From UMGS882 sp045598975 (lineage in GTDB: Bacteria > Bacillota > Clostridia > Oscillospirales > CAG-382): a stretch of DNA of 19,497 nucleotides. The notes under the pieces are model-generated. The model made no database searches, was not told the DNA's origin, and was given only the letters and a program-made list of their open reading frames with translations. How positions within the stretch are numbered: the first letter of the stretch is position 1; each line of letters begins with the position of its first letter. The DNA lies in contig JAZRVE010000006.1 in the NCBI GenBank assembly GCA_045598975.1, forward strand, positions 1 to 19,497, given 5' to 3'. This document shows, piece after piece, positions 7,791-15,186 of this stretch. The translations under genes were made by a program, and so were the position numbers.

Positions 7791-7820
7791 AATATTGCTC
7801 GATTTTATAAAAATATTGCT
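7791..7820 (+). promoter_or_regulatory. Direct repeat spaced 21 bases: likely AraC-type operator
   Basis: AATATTGCT occurs at 7791-7799 and again at 7812-7820, exactly 21 bases apart, two turns of the helix. Half-sites in direct orientation at 21-base spacing are the known pattern for AraC-family regulators, and such a regulator is encoded alongside. The left copy lies 5 bases from the putative -35 of the dehydrogenase operon. The right copy overlaps the -35 of the regulator gene. This arrangement would allow activation leftward and self-repression rightward (inference). Confidence 0.6.
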
Positions 7821-7844
7821 TTTTTCAAGAAACTGCGGTATACT
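7816..7844 (+). promoter_or_regulatory. Sigma-A-like promoter of AraC-family gene
   Basis: TTGCTT at 7816-7821, a 17-base spacer, and TATACT at 7839-7844. The short leader carries AAGGAGGTGA at 7848-7857, a nearly perfect complement of the 16S rRNA 3-prime end, before the ATG at 7865. Confidence 0.75.
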
Positions 7845-7864
7845 GAAAAGGAGGTGATGCCGCC

Positions 7865-8677
7865 ATGCACGAAATTGCCGATTTTCATTACGAAATGCGG
7901 GGAAAAGACGGGCTGATCAACAAAAAACACACGCACGCGCAGTATTACGAGATCCTCCATATCTGTCGCGGCAGCGGGAGCATCACAGTCAACGACCGCC
8001 TTCTTCCCCTGCGCGAGGGGACGGTCGTTTTGATAAACGGCATGGATACCCATTGCTCGGTGCCGGATGACGCTGCGCAGTATGTAAGAAGCAAGCTTGT
8101 CATCGCAAGCTCCTTTGTGCGGGAACTTATGTGTGCCGCCGGAAGCGAAAACGTGGTGAACGATCTGTTCGCAAAGCAGAGCGGGCTTTGTATAGGTCTG
8201 TCCTCCGACGAAAACGCCGGAATATCGGCAGAGATGCGGCGCATAAACGAGAAACTCGGTAAAAGCGAAAACGAAACGGCGTATCTTTCGCTTGCTCTTT
8301 TGAAAATCCTGCTCTGTGCCTATGAAAATATTAATAAGACTCAACCTCCGTTGAATAACGGAATCTCGGACATCCTTGCCTATCTGAACGGCAATATTGC
8401 CGGAAAGATCGAGCTTTCCGACCTTTGCCGCCGCTTTCATATCAGCAGGTACTATCTTTGCCGGCTATTCAAAAAAAGCACCGGCATGACGATTTTTGAA
8501 TACGTGCAGGCGCAGCGTGTCTCCGAAGCGAGAAAAAAACTGTTTTATACCGATGATCCGATGGGTGAAATCGCGCTATCACTCGGCTTTTCGAGTTTTT
8601 CCTATTTCAGCAAGACTTTCCGGGAGTACGAGGGTATGACGCCGAGCGCCTTCCGCGCAAAAGCAAAAAGAGGATGA
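7865..8677 (+). CDS. AraC-family transcriptional regulator with cupin-like sensor domain
   Basis: A 270-residue regulator. The N-terminal half (residues 1-150) begins with a histidine-rich cupin-like stretch (HTHAQYYEILHICRGSGS), the usual ligand-sensing arm domain. The C-terminal 100 residues hold the two helix-turn-helix units: LSDLCRRFHISRYYLCRLFKK (from about 185), and the second unit with the GEIALSLGFSSFSYFSKTF and GMTPSAFR signatures, typical of the family. It is divergently transcribed from the three-dehydrogenase operon and most likely controls it in response to a sugar or sugar acid. It may also control itself, because a 21-base-spaced direct repeat overlaps its own -35. Strong ribosome binding site. 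The inducer cannot be deduced. Confidence 0.93.
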   Translation: MHEIADFHYEMRGKDGLINKKHTHAQYYEILHICRGSGSITVNDRLLPLREGTVVLINGMDTHCSVPDDAAQYVRSKLVIASSFVRELMCAAGSENVVNDLFAKQSGLCIGLSSDENAGISAEMRRINEKLGKSENETAYLSLALLKILLCAYENINKTQPPLNNGISDILAYLNGNIAGKIELSDLCRRFHISRYYLCRLFKKSTGMTIFEYVQAQRVSEARKKLFYTDDPMGEIALSLGFSSFSYFSKTFREYEGMTPSAFRAKAKRG

Positions 8678-8684
8678 GGCGCGG

Positions 8685-8722
8685 ACGGGATGCAGACCGG
8701 AAAGATACGCCGCCCGTTTTTT
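8685..8722 (+). terminator. Weak intrinsic terminator after AraC-family gene
   Basis: ACGGG (8685-8689) can pair with CCCGT (8713-8717), followed by a T-rich run (8717-8722, then ATTTT). The stem is short and the loop long, so this is a modest candidate. Confidence 0.4.
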
Positions 8723-8749
8723 ATTTTCCCGAAAAATTTCCGCTGTTGG

Positions 8750-8778
8750 TAGACAAACCCGAAAATGTGTGTTATAAT
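8750..8778 (+). promoter_or_regulatory. Near-consensus promoter of cell-wall polysaccharide gene run
   Basis: TAGACA at 8750-8755, a 17-base spacer, and a perfect TATAAT at 8773-8778. It is the only strong promoter seen ahead of the plus-strand run up to 19310. It rules out the in-frame ATG at 8765, which lies within the promoter. Confidence 0.8.
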
Positions 8779-8815
8779 ATATATCGTATTGTTGTGTCAG
8801 AAAGGAATGACCGTA

Positions 8816-9367
8816 TTGAGCCGTCCCGTATCGGAATATTTTGCCATCGCCGTGAATCTTGTCCGCGGCACCTTCAAGAAAATAAAGATCGATAAGTGCG
8901 GGGGACTGCTGCGCGCCGAAAAGGGCGTGCGCATCTTTCACAGAGACTGCCGCATCGAACTCGGCCGCAAGGTCAATCTGCACCGGTTTTGCAAGCTCAG
9001 CGCCTACGGAACGAAGGACGCCCCCGCACGCCTCGTGCTCGGAAGCGGCGTCGCCGTCGGCGACCGCACCGAGATCCATGCCGGCAAAGAGGTCGTCATC
9101 GGCGACGGTACCATCATCGCGTGGGATTGCTGTATCCTCGACAGAGATTATCATAAGCTCGGCTCGGATACCGAAACGCTTCGCCCGGTACATATCGGAA
9201 AGCACGTCTGGATCGGCTGTCATGCGCTGGTGTTGAAAGGCGTCACTATCGGCGACGGCGCCGTTATCGCGGCGGGATCGGTCGTCACGAAGGACGTCCC
9301 GGAAGGGGCGCTTGTCGCCGGCAATCCGGCAAAGGTCATCCGGGAAAACGTGACGTGGGCAGAATAG
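8816..9367 (+). CDS. Left-handed beta-helix acyltransferase (hexapeptide-repeat O-acetyltransferase)
   Basis: About 183 residues. The C-terminal two thirds are hexapeptide repeats that form a left-handed parallel beta helix (VVIGDGTIIAWDC, VHIGKHVWIGCHALVLKGV, TIGDGAVIAAGSVVTKDVPE), ending in the NPAKVI signature of the maltose/galactoside acetyltransferase group. A His in the DRDYHK segment is a plausible catalytic base. It probably transfers an acetyl or other acyl group from CoA to a sugar hydroxyl of the polysaccharide made by the neighbouring genes. Start choice: the ATG at 8765 lies in the promoter. AAAGGA at 8801-8806 sits 9 bases before TTG at 8816, ideal spacing, but only 0 bases before ATG at 8807. 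TTG is therefore preferred, with 8807 as the alternative. First gene of the polysaccharide run. Confidence 0.85.
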   Translation: MSRPVSEYFAIAVNLVRGTFKKIKIDKCGGLLRAEKGVRIFHRDCRIELGRKVNLHRFCKLSAYGTKDAPARLVLGSGVAVGDRTEIHAGKEVVIGDGTIIAWDCCILDRDYHKLGSDTETLRPVHIGKHVWIGCHALVLKGVTIGDGAVIAAGSVVTKDVPEGALVAGNPAKVIRENVTWAE

Positions 9368-9419
9368 CGCCGGGAAAATGCCGTTATTGCGGAACGGGAA
9401 AGGAGGAGACGGCGGAAAG

Positions 9420-10973
9420 ATGCCGAAAAGAGAAAAAAGAATAAAAAACATGGCGGGCTCGGTCAGCTACGTCATGGTCATCATGATCCTGTCCCGACTG
9501 CTGTCCCTGGTTTCCACGCAGGTGTACATTTCGGTGTTCGGCACCGTCGGGCAGATCAATATCTACTCCTATGCCATCTCCATTCCCAACACCATTTTCA
9601 CCTGCTTCGGCACGGCGCTCAGCACTGTTGTCATCCCCATCTACGCCGGACATCTTGCCAAAGGCGAGCAAGAGCAGGCGGAGCGTTTCGCGGGCAATAT
9701 CATCACCGTTTCCACCGTGTTTACGGCGGCGCTCGTGCTTGTCGGCATGGCGGCGTCGTTCGGACTGCCGCTTCTGACCGAGTTCAAGAGCGGTGAGGAT
9801 TACCGCTTCGCCGTCAAGGCGCTCATGATCATGATGCCGGTCATGCTCTTCACCGGGCTCAACTATATTCTCCAAGGGCTTCTGCAATCGCGCGGCAGGT
9901 ATGGCTTTCCCGCGTTCGTCAGCGTGCCGTCCAGCCTTGTCGTCATCGCTTACGTCTTCTTTTTCAGCGACCGTTTCGGCGTGACGGGACTTCTCGTCGC
10001 CACCTTTATCGGACTTTCGACGCAGGCGCTCATCCTCATCCCGCCGCTTCTCGCCGACGGCTTCCGCTTCCGTCCGTCCTTTTCCTTAAAGGATCCCGAC
10101 ATGATCCGTGCCGGAAAAATGACGGTGCCGGTGCTCATCGGCGTGTCGGCGTATCAGCTCAATATGTTCTATAACACCACCATGATCGCCAATTTCAAGG
10201 ACATGGTGACACTTCTTACCTACGTGCAGAATTTGGTGCTGTACATGGTGCTCGCCTTTGTGTACTCCGTTACGGCGGTCGTCTATCCCAAGCTTACCGA
10301 AAGTGCGGCGGGCGGGCGCATGGACGAATACAAAAAAACGCTGTCGGACGTGCTGAAAACGGTGTTTGCCCTGCTTGTCCCCGCGACCTTCGGGCTCATC
10401 GCCGTACGCGAGCCGCTTCTTGATCTCATCGCCGGATGGGGACGCTTTACGCAGGACGACGTGAAAAAAGCGGCGCTCATCATGCTGATGTATGCCTTCG
10501 GCATTATCGCCATCGGCTCGAAAGAAATCCTCGACCGTGCGTTTTACGCGGTGGGCGACACCAAGACCTCGGCAATCTGCGGCTTCGTCATCATGGGCGT
10601 CAACGTGGCGTGCAGTCTCGTGCTCATCCGCTTTATCGGTGCCTACGGCATCCCGCTCGCCTATTCGATCGCGTCTCTTACGGGACTTGCGGTACTGCTT
10701 GTTTTACTGCGTAAGAAGATCGGACCGTTCTGCACGGGACTCGGGAAAGATACCGTCAAATACGTCATCGCAGGCGCCTGCATGGCGGCGGCGGTCATGG
10801 GCGTCGGCAGAGGGATCGGGGCGCTCGTGCCGGAAACGCTTGCCGGAAAGATACTGCGGTTAGGTTTGCCGGTGTGCGTCGGCGTTGCGGTGTACGCGGT
10901 GCTGATCATGGTATTTAAGACATCTCTTGCCGTGGGGCTTGTTTCCAAAGTGAAAAAGAAACGCGAAAAATAA
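9420..10973 (+). CDS. MurJ/MviN-like lipid-linked glycan flippase
   Basis: A 517-residue polytopic membrane protein with about 13-14 hydrophobic segments, of the MurJ branch of the MOP/MATE flippase superfamily. The early segment with Arg in the first helix (SRLLSLVSTQVYISVFGT) and the SIPNTIFTCFGTALSTVVIPIY stretch match the MurJ pattern of a loop followed by a pore-lining helix. MurJ proper flips lipid II; paralogues flip undecaprenyl-linked oligosaccharides. Its place between acyltransferase and glycosyltransferase genes, upstream of a pyruvyl transferase, suggests it flips the lipid-linked repeat of a wall polymer, as proposed for CsaA in the Bacillus anthracis csaAB operon. The start at 9420 follows a purine-rich AGGAGG region. 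An upstream in-frame ATG at 9378 would add 14 residues. A genuine lipid II flippase role cannot be excluded. Confidence 0.87.
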   Translation: MPKREKRIKNMAGSVSYVMVIMILSRLLSLVSTQVYISVFGTVGQINIYSYAISIPNTIFTCFGTALSTVVIPIYAGHLAKGEQEQAERFAGNIITVSTVFTAALVLVGMAASFGLPLLTEFKSGEDYRFAVKALMIMMPVMLFTGLNYILQGLLQSRGRYGFPAFVSVPSSLVVIAYVFFFSDRFGVTGLLVATFIGLSTQALILIPPLLADGFRFRPSFSLKDPDMIRAGKMTVPVLIGVSAYQLNMFYNTTMIANFKDMVTLLTYVQNLVLYMVLAFVYSVTAVVYPKLTESAAGGRMDEYKKTLSDVLKTVFALLVPATFGLIAVREPLLDLIAGWGRFTQDDVKKAALIMLMYAFGIIAIGSKEILDRAFYAVGDTKTSAICGFVIMGVNVACSLVLIRFIGAYGIPLAYSIASLTGLAVLLVLLRKKIGPFCTGLGKDTVKYVIAGACMAAAVMGVGRGIGALVPETLAGKILRLGLPVCVGVAVYAVLIMVFKTSLAVGLVSKVKKKREK

Positions 10974-11022
10974 CTTTTCCCAATTTCTGTGCGAAGATGT
11001 GCGGAGAAAGGAACGTGTATAC

Positions 11023-11550
11023 ATGAAAAAACTATCACGGGCGGTCGGCTACGTGCTGTACTATTTTCTGGCGCGGCACCTGCCGTGCTCCGGGCTTCCG
11101 TATGCGCCGGGCGCAAGGGCTTTGCGGGGATTGTGCGCGAAGATGATGCTTGATGCGTGCGGCAAAGGCGTCAACATCGAGCACGGCGCGTTTTTCGCGT
11201 CCGGAAACGGCATCACCGTCGGCGACCATTCCGGCATCGGGCTCAACTGCCGTGTGGCGGGACCGCTTGCCATCGGAAACGACGTCATGATGGCGCCCAA
11301 CGTCACCATCGTGACGCAGAATCACGAGGTATCCGACCTTTCGCGTCCCATGAGACTGCAAACGGCGCCCAAGCAGAAGGTCACCGTCGGCAACGACGTC
11401 TGGATCGGAACCAACGTCGTCATCATGCCGGGCGTTACGGTGGGAAACGGCGTCATCATCGGCGCGGGTGCCGTGGTGACCAAGGACGTGCCGGATTATG
11501 CGGTCGTCGGCGGCGTACCGGCGAAGATCATCAAATTCCGCAATGCGTGA
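11023..11550 (+). CDS. Left-handed beta-helix acetyltransferase (WcaF/LacA type)
   Basis: A 175-residue protein with a short basic, hydrophobic N-terminus followed by hexapeptide repeats (ITVGDHSGIGLNC, LAIGNDVMMAPNVTIV, VTVGNDVWIGTNVVIMPGV, TVGNGVIIGAGAVVTKDVPD) and the GGVPAKIIKF ending. The TQNHEVSD motif contains the His that acts as catalytic base in galactoside/maltose acetyltransferases. It would use acetyl-CoA to acetylate a sugar of the growing polysaccharide in the cytoplasm. The start at 11023 has GAGAAAGGA about 10 bases upstream; eight further in-frame codons upstream are discounted. It is the second such enzyme in the run, so the polymer may be acylated at two positions. Confidence 0.9.
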   Translation: MKKLSRAVGYVLYYFLARHLPCSGLPYAPGARALRGLCAKMMLDACGKGVNIEHGAFFASGNGITVGDHSGIGLNCRVAGPLAIGNDVMMAPNVTIVTQNHEVSDLSRPMRLQTAPKQKVTVGNDVWIGTNVVIMPGVTVGNGVIIGAGAVVTKDVPDYAVVGGVPAKIIKFRNA

Positions 11551-11574
11551 GCGCTTACGGGGAGGAATAAGATT

Positions 11575-12678
11575 TTGAAGATCCTGTATCTCATCAACCA
11601 CGCCGGCAAGGCGGGCACGGAAAAATACGTCTACAATCTCGTGCGCCGCTTTCACGGAAGCGAGACGGAATGTTTTCTCGCTTTCAACGAGAGCGGGCAG
11701 TTATCCGAACAGCTCGATGATCTCGGCGTGCCCTGCTTTCAGATCGGCATGAAAAATCCGTACGATCTTTCGGCGGCAAAGCAGATCGCGCACATCTGCA
11801 AGACCAATCACATCGACATCATCCATGCCCAGTATCCGCGGGAAAACTATCTTGCCATTCTGTCCAAGCTTTTCTATAACAAGACCAAGGTCATCTACAC
11901 CTGCCACCTGACGCTCAAAACCGGCGTCGCCTGGTGGGTGACCAACCATCTGCTGACGCCGGGCGACGATAAGATCATCGCCGTCTGCCGCAACGCAAAG
12001 GACCTGCTCGTGTCCAACGGCGTAAGCGCACGCAAGATCGACGTCATCTTCAACGGCATTCCCGCCGAGACGGGCTCCTTACCGCGTCCGCCGTCCACCA
12101 TCCGTTCGGAGTTCGGACTTGACGCCGACACGGCGGTGCTGTCCATTTTGGCGCGGTACCATATGTCGAAGGGACTTGATTTTCTTGTCGACAGCATGGC
12201 GGCGTTAAAGAAGAAGACAGACCGGAAGTTCGCGCTTCTCATCGCGGGCGACGGCGAGTTTTTTGACGACATCACACGGCGCATCCGCGAAAAAGGACTT
12301 GCCGACTGCGTGTATCAGCTCGGCTACCGCGCCGACACCGAGAATATTTTAGACGGCTCCGATATCTATCTCAATTCCTCCAAGTGCTACGAGGCGTTGA
12401 GTTTTGCCATTCTCGAAGCCATGGCACATTCCCTGCCGCTCGTGGTGACGACCGCAGGCGGCAATCCCGACATCGTGAATCATGAGACAAACTGCGGCTT
12501 TGCCGTGGATTACGGGGATACGGAGGGCTTTGCGGAAGCGGTGAAAACGCTCATCGAGGATGAAGGGAAGCGCCGGCTTTTCGCGGAAAACGCCAAAAAA
12601 GCGGCGCTGACAAGATTCGATCTGGAACAGTGCTTACAGGATACCTACAAGGTCTACCTTTCCGTCACGAAAGCGTGA
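11575..12678 (+). CDS. GT4-family glycosyltransferase
   Basis: A 367-residue GT-B fold glycosyltransferase. The N-terminal domain starts with KILYLINHAGKAGTEKYVYN, the glycine-rich acceptor-side loop of the family. The C-terminal domain has SILARYHMSKGLDFLVDSM, IAGDGEF, and the nucleotide-sugar binding signature YEALSFAILEAMAHSLPLV (about 264-282) with the two glutamates of the E-x7-E motif. Retaining transferases of this family add hexoses or N-acetylhexosamines to lipid-linked intermediates on the cytoplasmic face of the membrane. Donor and acceptor are unknown. The start is TTG at 11575, supported by GGGGAGGA about 8 bases upstream. It follows the acetyltransferase by 24 bases, and its stop codon is buried in a hairpin. 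Confidence 0.9.
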   Translation: MKILYLINHAGKAGTEKYVYNLVRRFHGSETECFLAFNESGQLSEQLDDLGVPCFQIGMKNPYDLSAAKQIAHICKTNHIDIIHAQYPRENYLAILSKLFYNKTKVIYTCHLTLKTGVAWWVTNHLLTPGDDKIIAVCRNAKDLLVSNGVSARKIDVIFNGIPAETGSLPRPPSTIRSEFGLDADTAVLSILARYHMSKGLDFLVDSMAALKKKTDRKFALLIAGDGEFFDDITRRIREKGLADCVYQLGYRADTENILDGSDIYLNSSKCYEALSFAILEAMAHSLPLVVTTAGGNPDIVNHETNCGFAVDYGDTEGFAEAVKTLIEDEGKRRLFAENAKKAALTRFDLEQCLQDTYKVYLSVTKA

Positions 12679-12684
12679 CGGAAA
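12659..12684 (+). other. Stem-loop enclosing the glycosyltransferase stop codon
   Basis: TTTCCGTCACG (12659-12669) pairs perfectly over 11 bases with CGTGACGGAAA (12674-12684) around an AAAG loop. The TGA stop at 12676-12678 lies in the right arm. No T tract follows on either strand. It could stabilise the upstream mRNA 3-prime end or attenuate transcription before the DUF4330 gene; both roles are inference. Confidence 0.6.
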
Positions 12685-12704
12685 CAAAATAAAGGAGAAG
12701 AAAC

Positions 12705-13559
12705 ATGAAAAACGGAAAACTTTTCGGAAAAATCAACGTCATCGACTTTCTGGCGATCATCGCCATCCTCGCCGCCGTCGCGGCGGCTGTGGTCTTTGTC
12801 TTTGTCAAGCCTCAGCAGAAAAAGACGACGCTCGTCATGAAATACTTTATCGAAGAAGTCAATGACTTCGTGGCGTCCAAGGTACAGGTGGGCGACGAGC
12901 TGTACGACGACACCTTCTCGGTGGAGCTGGGACACGTCACCGACGTCGAGCTCGATGATTCCGTTTCCTACGGACAGGTCACCGACGGCGTGTATTCCCT
13001 CACCTCCAAGGAAGGCTTCTACTCCATGATCATCACGGGTGAAGTGGAGGGCGAAAAGACGACGCTCGGCGCCGAGATCGGCGGAAAGAAGTACGGCGTC
13101 GGACATACCTTCGTGCTGCGTGCGGGGGATGCGAAACTGTATCTGCGTGTGTACGACATCGCCGTCAAGACGGAGGACGAGGACTCGGCGCAGACCGATG
13201 TGACCGACACGCCGAAGGAAACGGTTTCCGTGACCTTCTTTGTGCCGGAGGTCGAGGATTTCACGGCGAACGCCGTGCAGGCGGGTGACAATGTGTTCAG
13301 TTCGCTTCGTGTGCATGCCGTCGGTACGGTAACGGACGTCGTCCGCGGCGCATCGCAGTCGTATGCCGAGACGGAAAACGGGCTTGTGCTGTGCGAAAAG
13401 GAGGGCTTCTCCTCCGTCACGCTTACCTGTGAGATGGAAGGAACGTATTCCGACTGCGGCGTTACCATGAGCGAAAAAGAATACGGTATCGGCGACGAGA
13501 TGGAATTGCGCTTCGGCAAGACGCGCATGACCGCCAAGATCAGCGCCATCGGGGCATAA
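12705..13559 (+). CDS. Membrane-anchored DUF4330 protein with duplicated domain
   Basis: 284 residues. The N-terminus (GKLFGKINVIDFLAIIAI) and the single membrane helix at about 13-34 are characteristic of DUF4330 proteins, with the rest predicted outside. The extracellular part is an internal tandem duplication. EVNDFVASKVQVGD (51-64) matches EVEDFTANAVQAGD (182-195). KEGFYSMIITGEVEG (102-116) matches KEGFSSVTLTCEMEG (232-246). KKYGVGHTFVLR (128-139) matches KEYGIGDEMELR (258-269). The two units are about 130 residues apart and joined by an acidic linker (155-172). The function of DUF4330 is unknown. Its place between a glycosyltransferase and an O-antigen-ligase-like gene, near a CsaB domain, suggests a part in assembly or attachment of the wall polymer outside the membrane. 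RBS AAAGGAGAAG precedes the ATG. Confidence 0.85.
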   Translation: MKNGKLFGKINVIDFLAIIAILAAVAAAVVFVFVKPQQKKTTLVMKYFIEEVNDFVASKVQVGDELYDDTFSVELGHVTDVELDDSVSYGQVTDGVYSLTSKEGFYSMIITGEVEGEKTTLGAEIGGKKYGVGHTFVLRAGDAKLYLRVYDIAVKTEDEDSAQTDVTDTPKETVSVTFFVPEVEDFTANAVQAGDNVFSSLRVHAVGTVTDVVRGASQSYAETENGLVLCEKEGFSSVTLTCEMEGTYSDCGVTMSEKEYGIGDEMELRFGKTRMTAKISAIGA

Positions 13560-13565
13560 GACGGT

Positions 13566-15143
13566 ATGACGGATCAGAAAAGGGATTCTTTTGCGGTGCG
13601 CGTGCTGACTGCCTGCCGCGAGAGCCGCGTGGCGGCGATCGTAAGGTGGGTGTGGCGGACGCTGCTTTCGAGCAGGCTGTATGCCATCCTGCTCGCCGTT
13701 GTGACGTTTTTCGCCGACACTTACCGGACAAGCACCGTGCGGCGCATCCTCGTCGGGAAAGACGGGATCGAAAAGCACGCCGGCTCGTCGTGCGTCTACA
13801 AGGTGCTTGCCGGACTTGCTTCGGCGGTCGTCAAACCGCCGGTGAAGCTGTTTTGCGTACTGCGCAACTACTATGAGGGCAGTTTCGTGCAGAAGCTGTA
13901 CGACCGCTTTTTCCATAAGCCGTTCGTGTACTATGCCAGCGGCTTTGCGGCGTTCGTGTGCGTGTTTCTCTTTATCGTGCCGCACGAGGCATGGTCGAAC
14001 ACCTTCGTCATCTTCTTTGCGGCGGTGCTGTTTCTCGTATATGCGCTCGCCCGCTCGTTTGCGGGAGAAAACGCGGCGGGAAGTGATGTCCGCTCGCTGT
14101 GGTTTTCGGTGTTGGTGTTTGCGTTTTCGCTTATTGTCAGCACCTTTCTCAGCTATGACGTCGGCGACAGCGTGCGCATTCTGCTGTTCTTCGTTTCCTC
14201 GCTCGTGCTGTGCTTCGGCATCAACGCCTGCGTGAGAGGGGTGCGCGATCTCGACGTCGTCTGCGGTTTTCTGTACGCGGCGCTGACGGTGACGTCGGCT
14301 TTTGCCGTCGTTCAGCGTATCATCGGTGTGGAGGCGGACGCCGCGCTCACCGATATGGCGCTCAACGAGGATATGCCGGGACGTGTCTTCTCGACGCTTG
14401 CCAACCCCAACAACTTCGCCGAATTTTTGGTGCTGTTCCTGCCGTTCGCACTGGCGTTCGCGCTCAACCGCAAGGATAAGACACAGCGGATATACGCGCT
14501 CGCCGGACTTTTACTGCCGGTCGGGGCACTGCTCTTCACCTATTCGCGCTCGGGCTGGATCGCGTTTGCCATCGCCGCCCTCATTTTCGTGGTGCTGTAT
14601 GACAAAAAGTATCTGCCCGTCCTGCTCATCGCGTGCGTGGCGGCGCTTCCGTTTTTGCCGAAGAACATCCTTAACCGCCTGCTCACCATCGGTAATTTGG
14701 AGGATACGTCCAGCTCCTACCGCGTGGACATCTGGACGGGATGCCTGCGGATGCTGAAAGATTATTGGTTTACCGGTGTCGGGCTCGGCACGGGCGGCTT
14801 TGCGGAAATTTATCCGCCGTATGCCGTCGGCGAAAGCGGTGTGGCGCCGCACTCGCATATGCACTTTATGGAAATGCTCGTCGAGCTCGGGGCTCTGGGC
14901 TTCGTCAGCTACGTCTGCATGACCTTTACGCTCATCCGCCGTTCGTTTGTCAGCGCGGCACGGAGCGTGCCGAAGGAGATCCGCAACGTCACCATCGCGT
15001 CGGCGTCCTCCATGACGGGCATCATCCTGATCGGCTGTTTTGAATACTGCTGGTTCTATCCGCGCGTCATGGTGGCGTTTTTCGTGTGCGCGGGCGTCTG
15101 CATGGCGGCGGCAAGGTTAGCAAAGCCCTATCGCGGCAACTGA
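13566..15143 (+). CDS. O-antigen ligase/polymerase (WaaL/Wzy-like) membrane protein
   Basis: A 525-residue polytopic membrane protein. The conserved Wzy_C region is clear: YSRSGW at about 326-331, a large extracytoplasmic loop with YRVDIWTGCLRMLKDYWFTG and GLGTGGF, and PHSHMHFMEMLVELGALGF from residue 428. His429, His431 and His433 lie where the ligase family keeps its catalytic histidine. Such enzymes join undecaprenyl-linked glycans to an acceptor or to each other on the outer face of the membrane. With no lipopolysaccharide expected here, a role as polymerase or ligase of a wall polysaccharide is more likely. About 110 residues precede the main membrane block and contain only one or two hydrophobic stretches, an extended N-terminus. 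The ATG at 13566 comes only 6 bases after the DUF4330 stop, with a weak ribosome binding site, so translation is probably coupled. Confidence 0.9.
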   Translation: MTDQKRDSFAVRVLTACRESRVAAIVRWVWRTLLSSRLYAILLAVVTFFADTYRTSTVRRILVGKDGIEKHAGSSCVYKVLAGLASAVVKPPVKLFCVLRNYYEGSFVQKLYDRFFHKPFVYYASGFAAFVCVFLFIVPHEAWSNTFVIFFAAVLFLVYALARSFAGENAAGSDVRSLWFSVLVFAFSLIVSTFLSYDVGDSVRILLFFVSSLVLCFGINACVRGVRDLDVVCGFLYAALTVTSAFAVVQRIIGVEADAALTDMALNEDMPGRVFSTLANPNNFAEFLVLFLPFALAFALNRKDKTQRIYALAGLLLPVGALLFTYSRSGWIAFAIAALIFVVLYDKKYLPVLLIACVAALPFLPKNILNRLLTIGNLEDTSSSYRVDIWTGCLRMLKDYWFTGVGLGTGGFAEIYPPYAVGESGVAPHSHMHFMEMLVELGALGFVSYVCMTFTLIRRSFVSAARSVPKEIRNVTIASASSMTGIILIGCFEYCWFYPRVMVAFFVCAGVCMAAARLAKPYRGN

Positions 15144-15186
15144 CGGTATTCCGGATAACACAAAAAGGGAAGGACGGGAAAACGGC

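Noticed and set aside
8765..8815. Upstream ATG start for the first acyltransferase
   Set aside because: This ATG lies between the -35 and -10 boxes of a near-consensus promoter, so it would not be transcribed. The hydrophobic residues it would add are an accident of the AT-rich promoter.
12654..13985. 443-codon minus-strand open frame across the DUF4330 and O-antigen-ligase-like genes
   Set aside because: The translation is rich in His, Arg and Asp with no family pattern, and the frame spans two well-supported plus-strand genes with good starts. GC-rich codon usage keeps the antisense frame free of stops.
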